NCBI RefSeq assembly: GCF_013155125.1
Contig: NZ_CP053564.1
Location: 689,501-753,500, forward strand
Direction: 5' to 3'
DNA length: 64,000 nt
Origin: Pseudonocardia broussonetiae
Lineage (GTDB): Bacteria; Actinomycetota; Actinomycetes; Mycobacteriales; Pseudonocardiaceae
Shown here: positions 56,789-64,000 of the stretch, in pieces
Position numbering within the stretch: the first letter of the stretch is position 1
How the letters are laid out: every line of letters begins with the position of its first letter
The notes under the pieces: generated by a model
The model's input: only the letters and a program-made list of their open reading frames with translations
What the model was told of the DNA's origin: nothing
The model's database searches: none
Position numbers and translations under genes: made by a program

Positions 56789-57172
56789 GTGACCGATGCG
56801 CTGGAGCCCGTGGACGTGACCGTCGTCGACACCCTGAACGAGCCGTGGCAGGACTTCCCGGTGCCCGCGATCAATGCGAACCTCGAGCACGTGCCGCTGC
56901 TCGACGACCCGGAGACGGGCACGATGGCGGTCAAGATGGTCTACCGCGCAGGGTTCGTGAACACCTGGCACACGCACCCGTGCGGCCACGGCATGTACGT
57001 GCTGGAGGGCACGCTGCGGACCCACCAGGGCGACTACGGCGTCGGCAGCTTCGTCTGGTTCCCCGAGGGCGGCACGATGGAGCACGGCGCCACCGACGAC
57101 GCCGACTGCACGTTCCTGTTCATCACCAACAAGGCCTTCGACATCCACCACGTCGGCTCCGCCCACGGCTGA
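56789..57172 (+). CDS. Cupin-domain protein
   Basis: 127 residues from GTG 56789, with GAGGAAGG upstream. A single cupin: metal-binding WHTHPCGHGMYVLEGTL and the second motif FPEGGTMEHGATDD. It resembles ChrR/small anion-pocket cupins and carbon-lyase or dioxygenase types; no reaction can be assigned. Forms a small operon with the VOC gene 12 bp further. Confidence 0.88.
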   Translation: MTDALEPVDVTVVDTLNEPWQDFPVPAINANLEHVPLLDDPETGTMAVKMVYRAGFVNTWHTHPCGHGMYVLEGTLRTHQGDYGVGSFVWFPEGGTMEHGATDDADCTFLFITNKAFDIHHVGSAHG

Positions 57173-57183
57173 CGCGCGCCCGC

Positions 57184-57624
57184 GTGGAGCAGCGCCTCAC
57201 CCTGGTGACGCTCGGCGTCGCCGACCTGGCCCGCGCCCGCGCCTTCTACGAGGCGCTGGGGTGGCGGGGCCAGGAGGTGCAGGAGACGGTCTTCTACCAG
57301 GCCGGCGGGCTCGCGCTCGTCCTCTGGGACCGCGCCCTGCTCGCCGCCGACTGCGGGGTGCCCGACGTCCGCGCGGGCGGCTTCGGCGGCATCGCGCTGG
57401 CGCACAACGTGCGCTCGGACGCCGAGGTCGACGACCTGCTCGCCACCGCCGAGGGCGCCGGCGGCGCCGTGACCCGGGCCGCCGGGCCCACGGTGCTGGG
57501 CTTCTACTCCGGCGTGTTCACCGACCCGGACGGCCACGTCTGGGAGATCGCGCACAACCCGGGCTTCGTGCTCGCCGAGGACGGGACGCTGACGCTGCCC
57601 GACTTCCGGGTCGAGGGTCCCTGA
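57184..57624 (+). CDS. VOC-superfamily (glyoxalase-like) protein
   Basis: 146 residues. One glyoxalase/bleomycin-resistance type fold with TLGVADLARARAFYEALGW, VFYQAGGLALVLWDR and the closing FTDPDGHVWEIAHNPGF. The His and Glu in the last motif are the usual metal ligands. It directly follows the cupin gene, both metal-dependent small enzymes. Confidence 0.9.
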   Translation: MEQRLTLVTLGVADLARARAFYEALGWRGQEVQETVFYQAGGLALVLWDRALLAADCGVPDVRAGGFGGIALAHNVRSDAEVDDLLATAEGAGGAVTRAAGPTVLGFYSGVFTDPDGHVWEIAHNPGFVLAEDGTLTLPDFRVEGP

Positions 57625-57769
57625 CGCCAGGATCGGGCGCGGTGCCCACCGACCGCCCGCGCCCTGTCCCCGACCGAGGTCGCGGACACGCCGTCGGGCG
57701 CGTCCCTGTGCTTCCTGTTCTTCGTGCTGGACGCGGGGTAGCCGGGCAGGTGCCCCCGGTGGGACGGGG
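57625..57769 (+). other. Gene-poor stretch with a possible coding remnant
   Basis: A frame ending at TAG 57738-57740 encodes SPTEVADTPSGASLCFLFF, a plausible C-terminal piece of a membrane protein, but there is no start or upstream homology in frame. Treated as a possible remnant, not a gene. Confidence 0.2.
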
Positions 57770-57809
57770 CCTTACCGGAGCCACTGGAGGGGTAGTGGCT
57801 CCGGTAAGG
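57770..57809. repeat. Long palindrome between convergent genes
   Basis: Perfect 16-bp arms CCTTACCGGAGCCACT (57770-57785 and 57794-57809) with an eight-base loop GGAGGGGT. It lies between the VOC gene end and the secreted-protein gene end, 145 bp beyond the former, and has no T-run. Of the same size class as the palindromes at 2005, 2886, 31067, 43354 and 58962. Confidence 0.8.
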
Positions 57810-57889
57810 GCTTCGTGCCCCCGACCCGGCGGGGCGGGGCGGTCAGGGCCTCGAGACGACCGATGAGGGCCCTGTCAGACGATGTCCCC

Positions 57890-58324
57890 TCAGAACGCCG
57901 TAGGGAACTGGTCGATGGTGGCGTCGCAATCGGCCGCATCGTCGGGGCCCAGCTCGGCGAGGACGGCGACGTCCAGGTCGCACACGTTGGCGGCGACGCC
58001 GATGGGCACCTGCAGCACGACGTCCTCCACGTTGACGTTCACGAGCCCGTCCTGGGGCCCGGTGGGTGTGTCGGGCTGGTAGGCCACCGGGAACTGCTCG
58101 ACGGTGGCGTCGCACTCGGCCGCCTCGTCAGGGCCCAGCTGGGCGAGGACGGCCACGTTCAGGTCGCACACGTTGGCGGCGACGCCGATGGGCACCTGCA
58201 GCACGACGTCCTCCACGTTGACGTTGACGAGCCCCTCCTGAGGCTGGGCGGAGGCGGCCGGAGCGGCGGCGATGACGGCGGCGAGGGCGAGGCCGGTGGC
58301 TCCGCCGATGGTGAGCAGGCGCAT
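57890..58324 (-). CDS. Secreted protein with two near-identical repeats (rodlin/chaplin-like)
   Basis: 144 residues from ATG 58324, with AAGGAG upstream. Signal peptide ends at about residue 27 (APAASA-QP). The mature protein is two 62-residue repeats, each with GLVNVNVEDVVLQVPIGVAAN, then VCDL, VAVLA, a LGPDxAAxCDAT segment and QFP, so each repeat has two cysteines. The Val-rich VNVxDVxLQVPI pattern is found in aerial-surface proteins (rodlin-like), but assignment is uncertain. At DNA level 66 consecutive bases are identical between repeats, so the duplication is recent. Confidence 0.82.
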   Translation of the reverse strand: MRLLTIGGATGLALAAVIAAAPAASAQPQEGLVNVNVEDVVLQVPIGVAANVCDLNVAVLAQLGPDEAAECDATVEQFPVAYQPDTPTGPQDGLVNVNVEDVVLQVPIGVAANVCDLDVAVLAELGPDDAADCDATIDQFPTAF

Positions 58325-58761
58325 GGGAGTAGCTCCTTCGTGAAGAGTGGGGACGTTCGTGATGTGAAGAGCGCGCGATCCCAGGCGCATGACGCGAGCA
58401 GCGGCGGGCGAGGTGACCGGCGTCGACACGGCGTGCACGTCGGTCAGGGCGGCGGGAGTCGACGAGTGCCACCCGTGCAGTGGCTCGCCGCGACGTGGTG
58501 GCCACGATCGCGGCCGGTGCCGTTCGTGCAGGTAGCGACGAGGTAGCGCGGCTCGGCCGGGGCGGAGCCGGGCGGTGCACTGGTGCCGCCTGCCGCCGTG
58601 GTGAGGAGAGCGGGACGTGCGGGCTGCCGTGCTGTGGCGTCCGATCGACGAGTTGCAGGTCGACCGAGGCGGTGGCGCCCCGCGTCATGCCACGCGGTCC
58701 GAGGCGTCATCGGGGAGGGACGGTCTGCGCGGATGACGCCTGGGCAGGGTCGCGACGACGG
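58325..58761. other. Upstream region of the two-repeat secreted protein gene
   Basis: About 430 bp with no supported gene; open frames here are low-complexity Arg/Ala. It must hold the promoter of the minus-strand secreted-protein gene, but no clear boxes were found. It contains direct GCCGTTCGTGCAGGTAGCGACG-type words (58519-58545) without a partner. Ends at the tRNA gene. Confidence 0.4.
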
Positions 58762-58835
58762 TGCCCCCGGTGGGATTCGAACCCACACTGCAACCCTTTT
58801 AAGGGGCCTGCCTCTGCCGGTTGGGCTACGGGGAC
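58762..58835 (-). tRNA. Class I tRNA with UAA anticodon (isotype uncertain)
   Basis: On the minus strand a complete cloverleaf can be drawn: acceptor GTCCCCG/CGGGGGC (7 bp, one U-G), D-arm GCC...GGC with the AACCGGCAGA loop, anticodon arm GGCCC-CTTAAAA-GGGTT (two G-U pairs), five-base variable loop GCAGT, T-arm GTGGG-TTCGAAT-CCCAC, discriminator A. The anticodon at positions 34-36 is UAA, which reads UUA (Leu). Leucine tRNAs normally have a long variable arm (class II, as bldA in Streptomyces), which this one lacks. CCA is not encoded. It lies alone between secreted protein and ndh genes. Confidence 0.8.
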
Positions 58836-58961
58836 GCCGCGCCATCCTCCCACCCGCGCACCCGGGCGGCGGGCACGCGGTGGTCGTGGGGGCGGCTGCG
58901 GCAGCGGTGGCCGATGGGGGTGGTCCACGTGCCAGCACCCGACCCGGGCGGCACCGCTGCA

Positions 58962-59024
58962 TGATCACCGGCTCGGCAGCGGACGATGCGGTTCCGCGAG
59001 GTTCCGCTGCCGAAACGGTGATCA
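58962..59024. repeat. Long palindrome next to the tRNA, downstream of ndh
   Basis: Outer arms TGATCACCG (58962-58970) and CGGTGATCA (59016-59024), inner arms TCGGCAGCGGA (58973-58983) and TCCGCTGCCGA (59003-59013), separated by a two-base mismatch (GC versus AA), loop 19 bases which itself contains GCGGTTCCGC. It lies about 80 bp beyond the ndh stop and may terminate that gene. Confidence 0.75.
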
Positions 59025-59101
59025 GCACGGCCCGGAGGAGAGCCGGGCCAGGTCGGGCCCGTGCGCGAGGGACGCGACCCGTCAGGCCCCGTCGAGCAGG
59101 C

Positions 59102-60487
59102 TCAGGCCCGCCCGCCCGCCGCCACCCGGTCCGGCGCGGTCTCGCCGATCGGCGGTTGGGTGGCCTGGCCCGCCGGGCGCACACCACCCGCGACCCGGTG
59201 GAAGTCGGCACGCGGGTCGTTGATCTGGCCCAGGGACACGACCTCGCGGCCCAGGAACAGGGCACCGGTCCAGTCGAAGACGATGCGGATCCGGCGGTTC
59301 CAGGTGGGCATCCGGCTGACGTGGTACGTGCGGTGCATGAACCAGGCGACGATGCCGCGCAGCTTGATGCCGTAGATCTCCGCGACGCCCTTGTAGAGCC
59401 CCAGGCTGGCGACCGACCCGGCGTAGTTGTGCTTGTACTGCTTGAGCGGCCGCTGGCGGATGTGGGCGACGATGTTGTCGGCCAGCGTCTTGGCCTGGCG
59501 CACGGCGTGCTGCGCGGAGGGGCTGGTCTTGGCGTTCGGGTCGTCCTTCGACAGGTCCGGCACCGACGCGCAGTCGCCCGCGCAGAAGACGCCGGGCAGG
59601 CCCTCGACCTGCAGCTCCGTGGTGCAGACGACGCGGCCGCGCTCGTCGCGGGGCAGGTCGGTGTTCTCCAGCATCGGGTTGGGCTTGACGCCCGCGGTCC
59701 AGATGATGGTGTCGGTGTCGAACGACTGCCCGTCGTCGAGGACGACGTGGCCGCCCTCGAGGGTCTTCACGCGGGTGTCGAGGTTGACCTCGATGTCGGC
59801 GTCGAGCAGGCGCTCGACGGTGTAGCGGCCCATCTTCGGGCCGACCTCGGGCATGATCCGGTTGGCGGCCTCGACGAGCACCCAGCGGATGTCCTCGCGG
59901 TGGATGTTCTCGTAGTAGCGGCTGGCGTAGCGGGCCATGTCGGCGAGCTCGGCCAGCGCCTCGATGCCGGCGTAGCCGCCGCCGACCACGAGGAACGTGA
60001 GGAGCCGGCGGCGCAGCGCCGGGTCGATCGTGGTGGCCGCCGCGTCGAGCCGCGACAGCACGTGGTTGCGCAGGTAGATGGCCTCGCCGACGGTCTTGAA
60101 CGCGATGCCGCACTCCGCGAGCCCGGGGATCGGGAGGGTGCGCGCGACCGACCCGGGGGCGACGACGAGCACGTCGTAGCCGACGGTCGTGACGTGCCCG
60201 GCCGACAGCTCGGCGGTGACTTCGCGCTGCGAGTGGTCGATCTTCGTGACCCGACCGGTGAGGTGGTGGCACTTCTTCAGCACCTTGCGCAGCGGCACGA
60301 CCACGTGGCGCGGCTCGATGGAGCCGGCGGCCGCCTCGGGGAGGAACGGCTGGTAGGTCATGTGCGGCTGGGGGTCGATCACGGTGATCTCGGCCTCGGA
60401 CCGTCGCAGCTTCTTCTGCAGGCGAAGCGCCGTGTACATGCCCACGTAGCCGCCACCGACCACGACGATCCTCGTGTTGCGTGCCAT
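59102..60487 (-). CDS. ndh: Type II NADH dehydrogenase
   Basis: 461 residues. Two dinucleotide-binding motifs: FAD site VVVGGGYVGMYTALRLQ at the N-terminus and NADH site LVVGGGYAGIEALAEL at about residue 170. C-terminal VFCAGDCASVPD, then the membrane-binding amphipathic region. It feeds electrons from NADH to menaquinone without proton pumping. Full length. Divergent side faces no close gene; upstream of it is the UDG gene on the same strand 65 bp away, so an operon is possible but a gap exists. Confidence 0.93.
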   Translation of the reverse strand: MARNTRIVVVGGGYVGMYTALRLQKKLRRSEAEITVIDPQPHMTYQPFLPEAAAGSIEPRHVVVPLRKVLKKCHHLTGRVTKIDHSQREVTAELSAGHVTTVGYDVLVVAPGSVARTLPIPGLAECGIAFKTVGEAIYLRNHVLSRLDAAATTIDPALRRRLLTFLVVGGGYAGIEALAELADMARYASRYYENIHREDIRWVLVEAANRIMPEVGPKMGRYTVERLLDADIEVNLDTRVKTLEGGHVVLDDGQSFDTDTIIWTAGVKPNPMLENTDLPRDERGRVVCTTELQVEGLPGVFCAGDCASVPDLSKDDPNAKTSPSAQHAVRQAKTLADNIVAHIRQRPLKQYKHNYAGSVASLGLYKGVAEIYGIKLRGIVAWFMHRTYHVSRMPTWNRRIRIVFDWTGALFLGREVVSLGQINDPRADFHRVAGGVRPAGQATQPPIGETAPDRVAAGGRA

Positions 60488-60551
60488 GACCCCTATGTTC
60501 CCACCCTCACGGGGGTTTCACTCCTCGCCGCAGGGTGATACCTGTGACGAT

Positions 60552-61265
60552 TCAGTGAATCGGGGCGGCACCGGCGGCCTCGGCCGCCGCCCGCAGGACG
60601 TCCTCCAGCATCGCGGGCGTGAGCCGTCCGGTGAACGTGTTCTGCTGGCTGACGTGGTAGCTGCCGAACAGCTGCAGCGGCCACGGCCCGGCCAGCTCGA
60701 CGCGCGCCCCGTGCCCGAACACCGGTCGGGGCCGCGGGATCGTCCAGCCCACCGAGCCCAGGACGGGCAGCAGCGCCTGCCAGCCGAAACCTCCCAGCGC
60801 GACCACCGCGCGCGGGCGCAGCAGGGCGAGCTCGGCGCGCAGCCAGCCGCTGCAGGTGTCGCGCTCGGCGGGGGTGGGCTTGTTGTCCGGCGGCGCGCAG
60901 TGCACCGGCGCGGTGATGCGGACGCCGTGCAGGGTCAGGCCGTCGTCGCGGTGCACGGCGGTGGGCTGGTTGGTCAGGCCGACGGCGTGCAGCGCGGCGA
61001 ACAGGACGTCGCCGGAGCGGTCGCCGGTGAACATGCGCCCCGTGCGGTTGCCGCCGTGCGCAGCCGGCGCCAGCCCGACGACCAGCAGCGACGCGTCGGC
61101 CGGCCCGATGCCGGGCACCGGGCGGCCCCAGTACTCCTCGTCGCGGTAGGCCGCGCGCTTCTCCCGGGCCACCCGCTCGCGCCACTCGACCAGGCGCGGG
61201 CAGGCCCGGCAGTCGACGAGCGCCGCGTCCAGCTCCGCGACGCTGGAGAACCCGGCGGCGTCCAC
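60552..61265 (-). CDS. Uracil-DNA glycosylase, family 5 (UdgB-like)
   Basis: 237 residues. The iron-sulfur cysteines include CRACPRL near residue 20 and further cysteines mid-protein ([18 protein letters not shown]). Motif A is [18 protein letters not shown] and motif B is [10 protein letters not shown], matching family 5 (thermophile/actinobacterial UdgB) rather than Ung. Removes uracil and related deaminated bases. The GTG at 61265 starts one base after the Ppx/GppA stop, so the two are coupled. Confidence 0.9.
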   Translation of the reverse strand: MDAAGFSSVAELDAALVDCRACPRLVEWRERVAREKRAAYRDEEYWGRPVPGIGPADASLLVVGLAPAAHGGNRTGRMFTGDRSGDVLFAALHAVGLTNQPTAVHRDDGLTLHGVRITAPVHCAPPDNKPTPAERDTCSGWLRAELALLRPRAVVALGGFGWQALLPVLGSVGWTIPRPRPVFGHGARVELAGPWPLQLFGSYHVSQQNTFTGRLTPAMLEDVLRAAAEAAGAAPIH

Positions 61266-61266
61266 G

Positions 61267-62208
61267 TCAGAGGATCGAGCGCGCGATGCCGTCGAGGATG
61301 TCGTGCTCGCTCACCACGAGCTCGGTGATCCCGGCGCGCTCGCGCAGCTCCGCGGCGAGGGTCTCGACGATCAGCGCGCCGCCGCCGATGACGTCGATGC
61401 GGCCGAGGTGGATGGCGCCGTGCGCGGCGCGCTGCTCCCGGGAGGCGCCGAGCAGCTCCGAGGCGACGCGGTGCAGGTCGTCGCCGGTGAGGCGGGACAG
61501 GTGCACGGCCGAGGAGTCGTACTCGTCGAGCCCGAGCGCCACGGCCGACAGCGTGGTGATCGTGCCCGCGACGCCGACCCACGTGCGCACCCCGGTGACG
61601 TCGACGGCGGCGAACGCGTCGTCGAGGATGCCGGCGGCCACCCGGCGGGCCTCCGCGACCTCGTCGGCGGTGGGCGGGTCGCCGTGCAGGCAGCGCTCGG
61701 TGATCCGGACCGACCCGACGTCGACCGAGCGCGCGGCCGTGACCGTCGCCTTCCCGCCGGTCAGCTCGCCGACGACGAGCTCGGTGGAGCCGCCGCCCAC
61801 GTCGACGACGACGAACGGGCCGTCCTCGGCGTCGAGGTCGCCGACGGCGCCGACGAAGGACAGCGCGGCCTCCTCGTCGCCGGAGACGATCTCCGCGTCG
61901 ACGCCGAGGGTGTCGCGCACCATGCCGAAGAAGTCGTCACGGTTGGCCGCGTCGCGCGTGGCGGAGGTGGCCACCATCCGGACCCGCTCGGTGCCCTTGC
62001 GCCGCAGCACCGCGGTGTAGTCGGCGAGCGCGACCCGCGTGCGCTCCAGCGCCTCGGGCGCGAGCACGCCGCTGGCGTCGACGCCCTGGCCGAGCCGGAC
62101 GATCCGCATCTCGCGGTGCACGTCGCGCAGCGAGCCGTCGGGGCTCGCGTCGGCGACGAGCAGGCGGATCGAGTTCGTCCCGCAGTCGATGGCGGCCACT
62201 CGCGACAT
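61267..62208 (-). CDS. Exopolyphosphatase / Ppx-GppA family phosphatase
   Basis: 313 residues. ASKHA ATPase-like fold: [15 protein letters not shown] at the N-terminus, [23 protein letters not shown] and [13 protein letters not shown]. It degrades polyphosphate or pppGpp; which one cannot be told. Short single-module form (about 310 residues) like the mycobacterial Ppx1/2. ATG 62208 with GGAG upstream. Coupled to the UDG gene; divergent from the acyl-CoA dehydrogenase with 90 bp between. Confidence 0.92.
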   Translation of the reverse strand: MSRVAAIDCGTNSIRLLVADASPDGSLRDVHREMRIVRLGQGVDASGVLAPEALERTRVALADYTAVLRRKGTERVRMVATSATRDAANRDDFFGMVRDTLGVDAEIVSGDEEAALSFVGAVGDLDAEDGPFVVVDVGGGSTELVVGELTGGKATVTAARSVDVGSVRITERCLHGDPPTADEVAEARRVAAGILDDAFAAVDVTGVRTWVGVAGTITTLSAVALGLDEYDSSAVHLSRLTGDDLHRVASELLGASREQRAAHGAIHLGRIDVIGGGALIVETLAAELRERAGITELVVSEHDILDGIARSIL

Positions 62209-62298
62209 TGCCCAGGCTCCTTCGTCGGTGCCGGTCCCTCGGATCGATTCCGGCGCGATCACCGTACGGGACGGCCCCCGCCCGACTACCCTCTCGGC

Positions 62299-63987
62299 AT
62301 GGCCACGCGCGGTGAGCAGGAGGTGCGGGCGCCCCGCATCCCGGCCCAGCAGGGGATCGCCCCGGAGCGGTCCGGCGGCACCCACGCCGTGGAGAACCAG
62401 CCCCCGCCGCTGGCCGGGTTCGACGCACTGGCCTGCGACCCCGCGCTCACCGACGCCGTCGCGCGGGAGGGCGCGGGCGACGCGCTGGCCCACCTGGGCA
62501 CGCTCGGTACGCTCGTCGCGTCACCGGAGGCGCGCGAGCACGCCCGGCTCGCCGACACGCACCCGCCGGTGCTGCGCACGCACGACCGCTACGGCCACCG
62601 GATCGACGAGGTCGAGTACCACCCGTCGTGGCACTGGCTGATGGGCCGCTCCGTCGGCTGGGGGCTGCACGGCCGCCCGTGGCTGGCCGCTCCCGGCGAC
62701 GGCGCGCACGTGGCGCGGGCCGCGGGCTTCTACCTGATGAGCCAGCTCGAGGCGGGGCACTGCTGCCCGATCTCGATGAGCTACGCCGCCGTGCCGGCCC
62801 TGCGCGCCGACCCCGACCTCGCCGCCGCCTACGTCCCGGGCCTGCAGACCCAGGTCTACGAGTTCGGCCTCACCGACCCCTCGCGCAAGGCGGGGCTGCT
62901 CGCCGGCATGTCGATGACCGAGAAGCAGGGCGGCTCCGACGTCCGCGCCGGCTCCACGACGGCCGCCCCCGTCGCCGACGGCACCTACCGCCTCACCGGG
63001 CACAAGTGGTTCACCTCGGCGCCGATGAACGACCTGTTCCTCACGCTCGCGCAGGCCCCGGGCGGCCTCACCTGCTTCGTGCTCCCCCGCGTCCTGCCCG
63101 ACGGCACCCGCAACGCGATCCACCTGCAGCGCCTCAAGGACAAGCTCGGCAACCGCTCCAACGCCTCCGCCGAGATCGAGTACACCGGCGCCACCGGGTG
63201 GCGGCTCGGCGACGAGGGCCGCGGCGTCGCCACGATCATCGAGATGGTGTCGATGACGCGCCTGGACTGCGTGCTCGGCTCCGCCGCGGTGGTCCGCGCG
63301 GCGCTCTCGGAGGCCGCGCACCACGTGGCGCACCGCCGGGCCTTCGGGTCGGTCGTCGGCGAGACGCCGCTGATGCAGACGGTGATCGCCGACCTGGCGC
63401 TGGAGTCGGAGGCCGCCACCGCGCTGGGCATCCGGCTGGCCGGCGCCGTCGACCGCGGCGAGCACGCGTTCCTGCGCCTCGCGCTGCCCGCATCGAAGTA
63501 CCTGGTGTGCAAGCGGGCGCCCGCGGCCGTCGCCGAGGCGCTGGAGTGCCTGGGCGGCAACGGCTACGTCGAGGAGTCGGGGATGCCGCGGCTCTACCGC
63601 GAGGCGCCGCTCAACTCGATCTGGGAGGGCTCGGGCAACGTCACCGCGCTCGACGTCCTGCGCGCGGTCACCCGGGAGCCGGACTCGGTGGAGGCCGTCC
63701 TGGCCGAGATCGACCTCGCGGGCGGCTCCGACGAGTGGTTCGACCGCGGCGTCCACGAGCTGCGCATGGAGCTGCGCAGCCGGGAGGAGCGCCGGGCGCG
63801 CCGGCTCGCCGAGATGTTCGCGCTGTGCCTGCAGGGCAGCCTGCTGCTGCGGTTCGCGCCCGTGGAGGTGTCGAGCGCCTTCGTGTCGAGCCGGTTCCTG
63901 CCCGACGGTCCGTGGCGCACCTCGGGCACACTGCCCGCGGAGTCGCACATCGAGGCGCTGACGGCGCGGGTCACGCCCCGGCGCTAG
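62299..63987 (+). CDS. AidB-like acyl-CoA dehydrogenase
   Basis: 562 residues, longer than ordinary acyl-CoA dehydrogenases as in AidB. Motifs: SMTEKQGGSDVRAGSTTA, LTGHKWFTSAPMNDLFL, the catalytic region ECLGGNGYVEESGMPRLYREAPLNSIWEGSGNV. The C-terminal extension (about 450-562) is the AidB-specific DNA-binding-associated part. AidB is induced in the adaptive response and linked to alkylation resistance. Complete gene: stop at 63985-63987. There is only a short tail after it in the window. Confidence 0.9.
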   Translation: MATRGEQEVRAPRIPAQQGIAPERSGGTHAVENQPPPLAGFDALACDPALTDAVAREGAGDALAHLGTLGTLVASPEAREHARLADTHPPVLRTHDRYGHRIDEVEYHPSWHWLMGRSVGWGLHGRPWLAAPGDGAHVARAAGFYLMSQLEAGHCCPISMSYAAVPALRADPDLAAAYVPGLQTQVYEFGLTDPSRKAGLLAGMSMTEKQGGSDVRAGSTTAAPVADGTYRLTGHKWFTSAPMNDLFLTLAQAPGGLTCFVLPRVLPDGTRNAIHLQRLKDKLGNRSNASAEIEYTGATGWRLGDEGRGVATIIEMVSMTRLDCVLGSAAVVRAALSEAAHHVAHRRAFGSVVGETPLMQTVIADLALESEAATALGIRLAGAVDRGEHAFLRLALPASKYLVCKRAPAAVAEALECLGGNGYVEESGMPRLYREAPLNSIWEGSGNVTALDVLRAVTREPDSVEAVLAEIDLAGGSDEWFDRGVHELRMELRSREERRARRLAEMFALCLQGSLLLRFAPVEVSSAFVSSRFLPDGPWRTSGTLPAESHIEALTARVTPRR

Positions 63988-64000
63988 CCGGCGGTCAGGG

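Noticed and set aside
53909..57624. Natural-product gene cluster
   Set aside because: P450, cupin and VOC genes are present but no core synthase, carrier protein or transporter is found nearby.
58444..59265. Protein-coding gene across the tRNA locus
   Set aside because: The frame overlaps the tRNA and a palindrome and has no domain or ribosome binding site.
61303..62298. N-terminal extension of the AidB-like dehydrogenase
   Set aside because: Antisense to the Ppx/GppA gene; ATG 62299 matches the family start.

Overview
The window is a very GC-rich (well over 70 percent by eye) actinobacterial chromosome segment. Gene content points to a Pseudonocardia-like member of the Pseudonocardiales: mycothiol chemistry (mca), the greA-mca block, a fused cystathionine beta-synthase, NDH-2, ShbA/SigD-type sigma factor, many GTG starts and four-base ATGA/GTGA gene overlaps. 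No rRNA, transposase, integrase, phage or CRISPR genes were seen. From memory, the order of the core genes from about 4.6 to 45.6 kb follows the Mycobacterium tuberculosis stretch from Rv1111c back to about Rv1072 (DUF6542, ispH, lipid-droplet protein, xseA, xseB, DUF4245, glpX, fum, phoH2, short Z-isoprenyl synthase, hemolysin III, DUF255 protein, mca, greA, metB, cbs, fadA3, BI-1 protein), so this is an old conserved backbone with insertions.

Layout. 0-2 kb: alkylation repair (Ada-AlkA fusion, cut by the window edge, plus ogt). 2-9.5 kb: a lipoprotein flanked by two inverted copies of a 55-bp palindrome, rmuC, ispH, exonuclease VII genes. 9.5-12.9 kb: glpX, an L,D-transpeptidase and fumarase. 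13-16.8 kb: a four-gene ABC importer of unknown substrate. 16.8-24.3 kb: WYL regulator, tandem DinB-like genes (the second frameshifted), ATP-dependent DNA ligase, a membrane Ser/Thr kinase, a GuaB1-type GMP reductase, an NADP-binding oxidoreductase. 24.3-29.5 kb: phoH2 with a potentially structured leader, a DUF885 hydrolase, a recent tandem duplication of a small secreted protein gene with its promoter and terminator, and a Z-prenyl synthase. 29.6-45.6 kb: membrane and metabolic core genes with several sigma factors. 45.7-57.6 kb: an accessory-looking stretch with hydrolases, acyl-CoA dehydrogenase, two paralogous membrane-anchored proteins, a second DGPF/ECF42 sigma cassette, AraC, P450, RibD-like reductase, cupin and VOC proteins. 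57.6-59.1 kb: a gene-poor stretch with a two-repeat secreted protein, long palindromes and an unusual tRNA. 59.1-64 kb: ndh, uracil-DNA glycosylase, Ppx/GppA phosphatase and an AidB-like acyl-CoA dehydrogenase.

Most worth a second look: a standard-size (class I) tRNA with a UAA anticodon; intergenic palindromes with 16-20 bp arms, two of them in divergent promoter regions where a terminator makes no sense; a possible three-way-junction RNA ahead of phoH2; the duplicated secreted protein genes; and the frameshifted second DinB-like gene. All functional names are by recognition of sequence motifs and family memory; no search was run.
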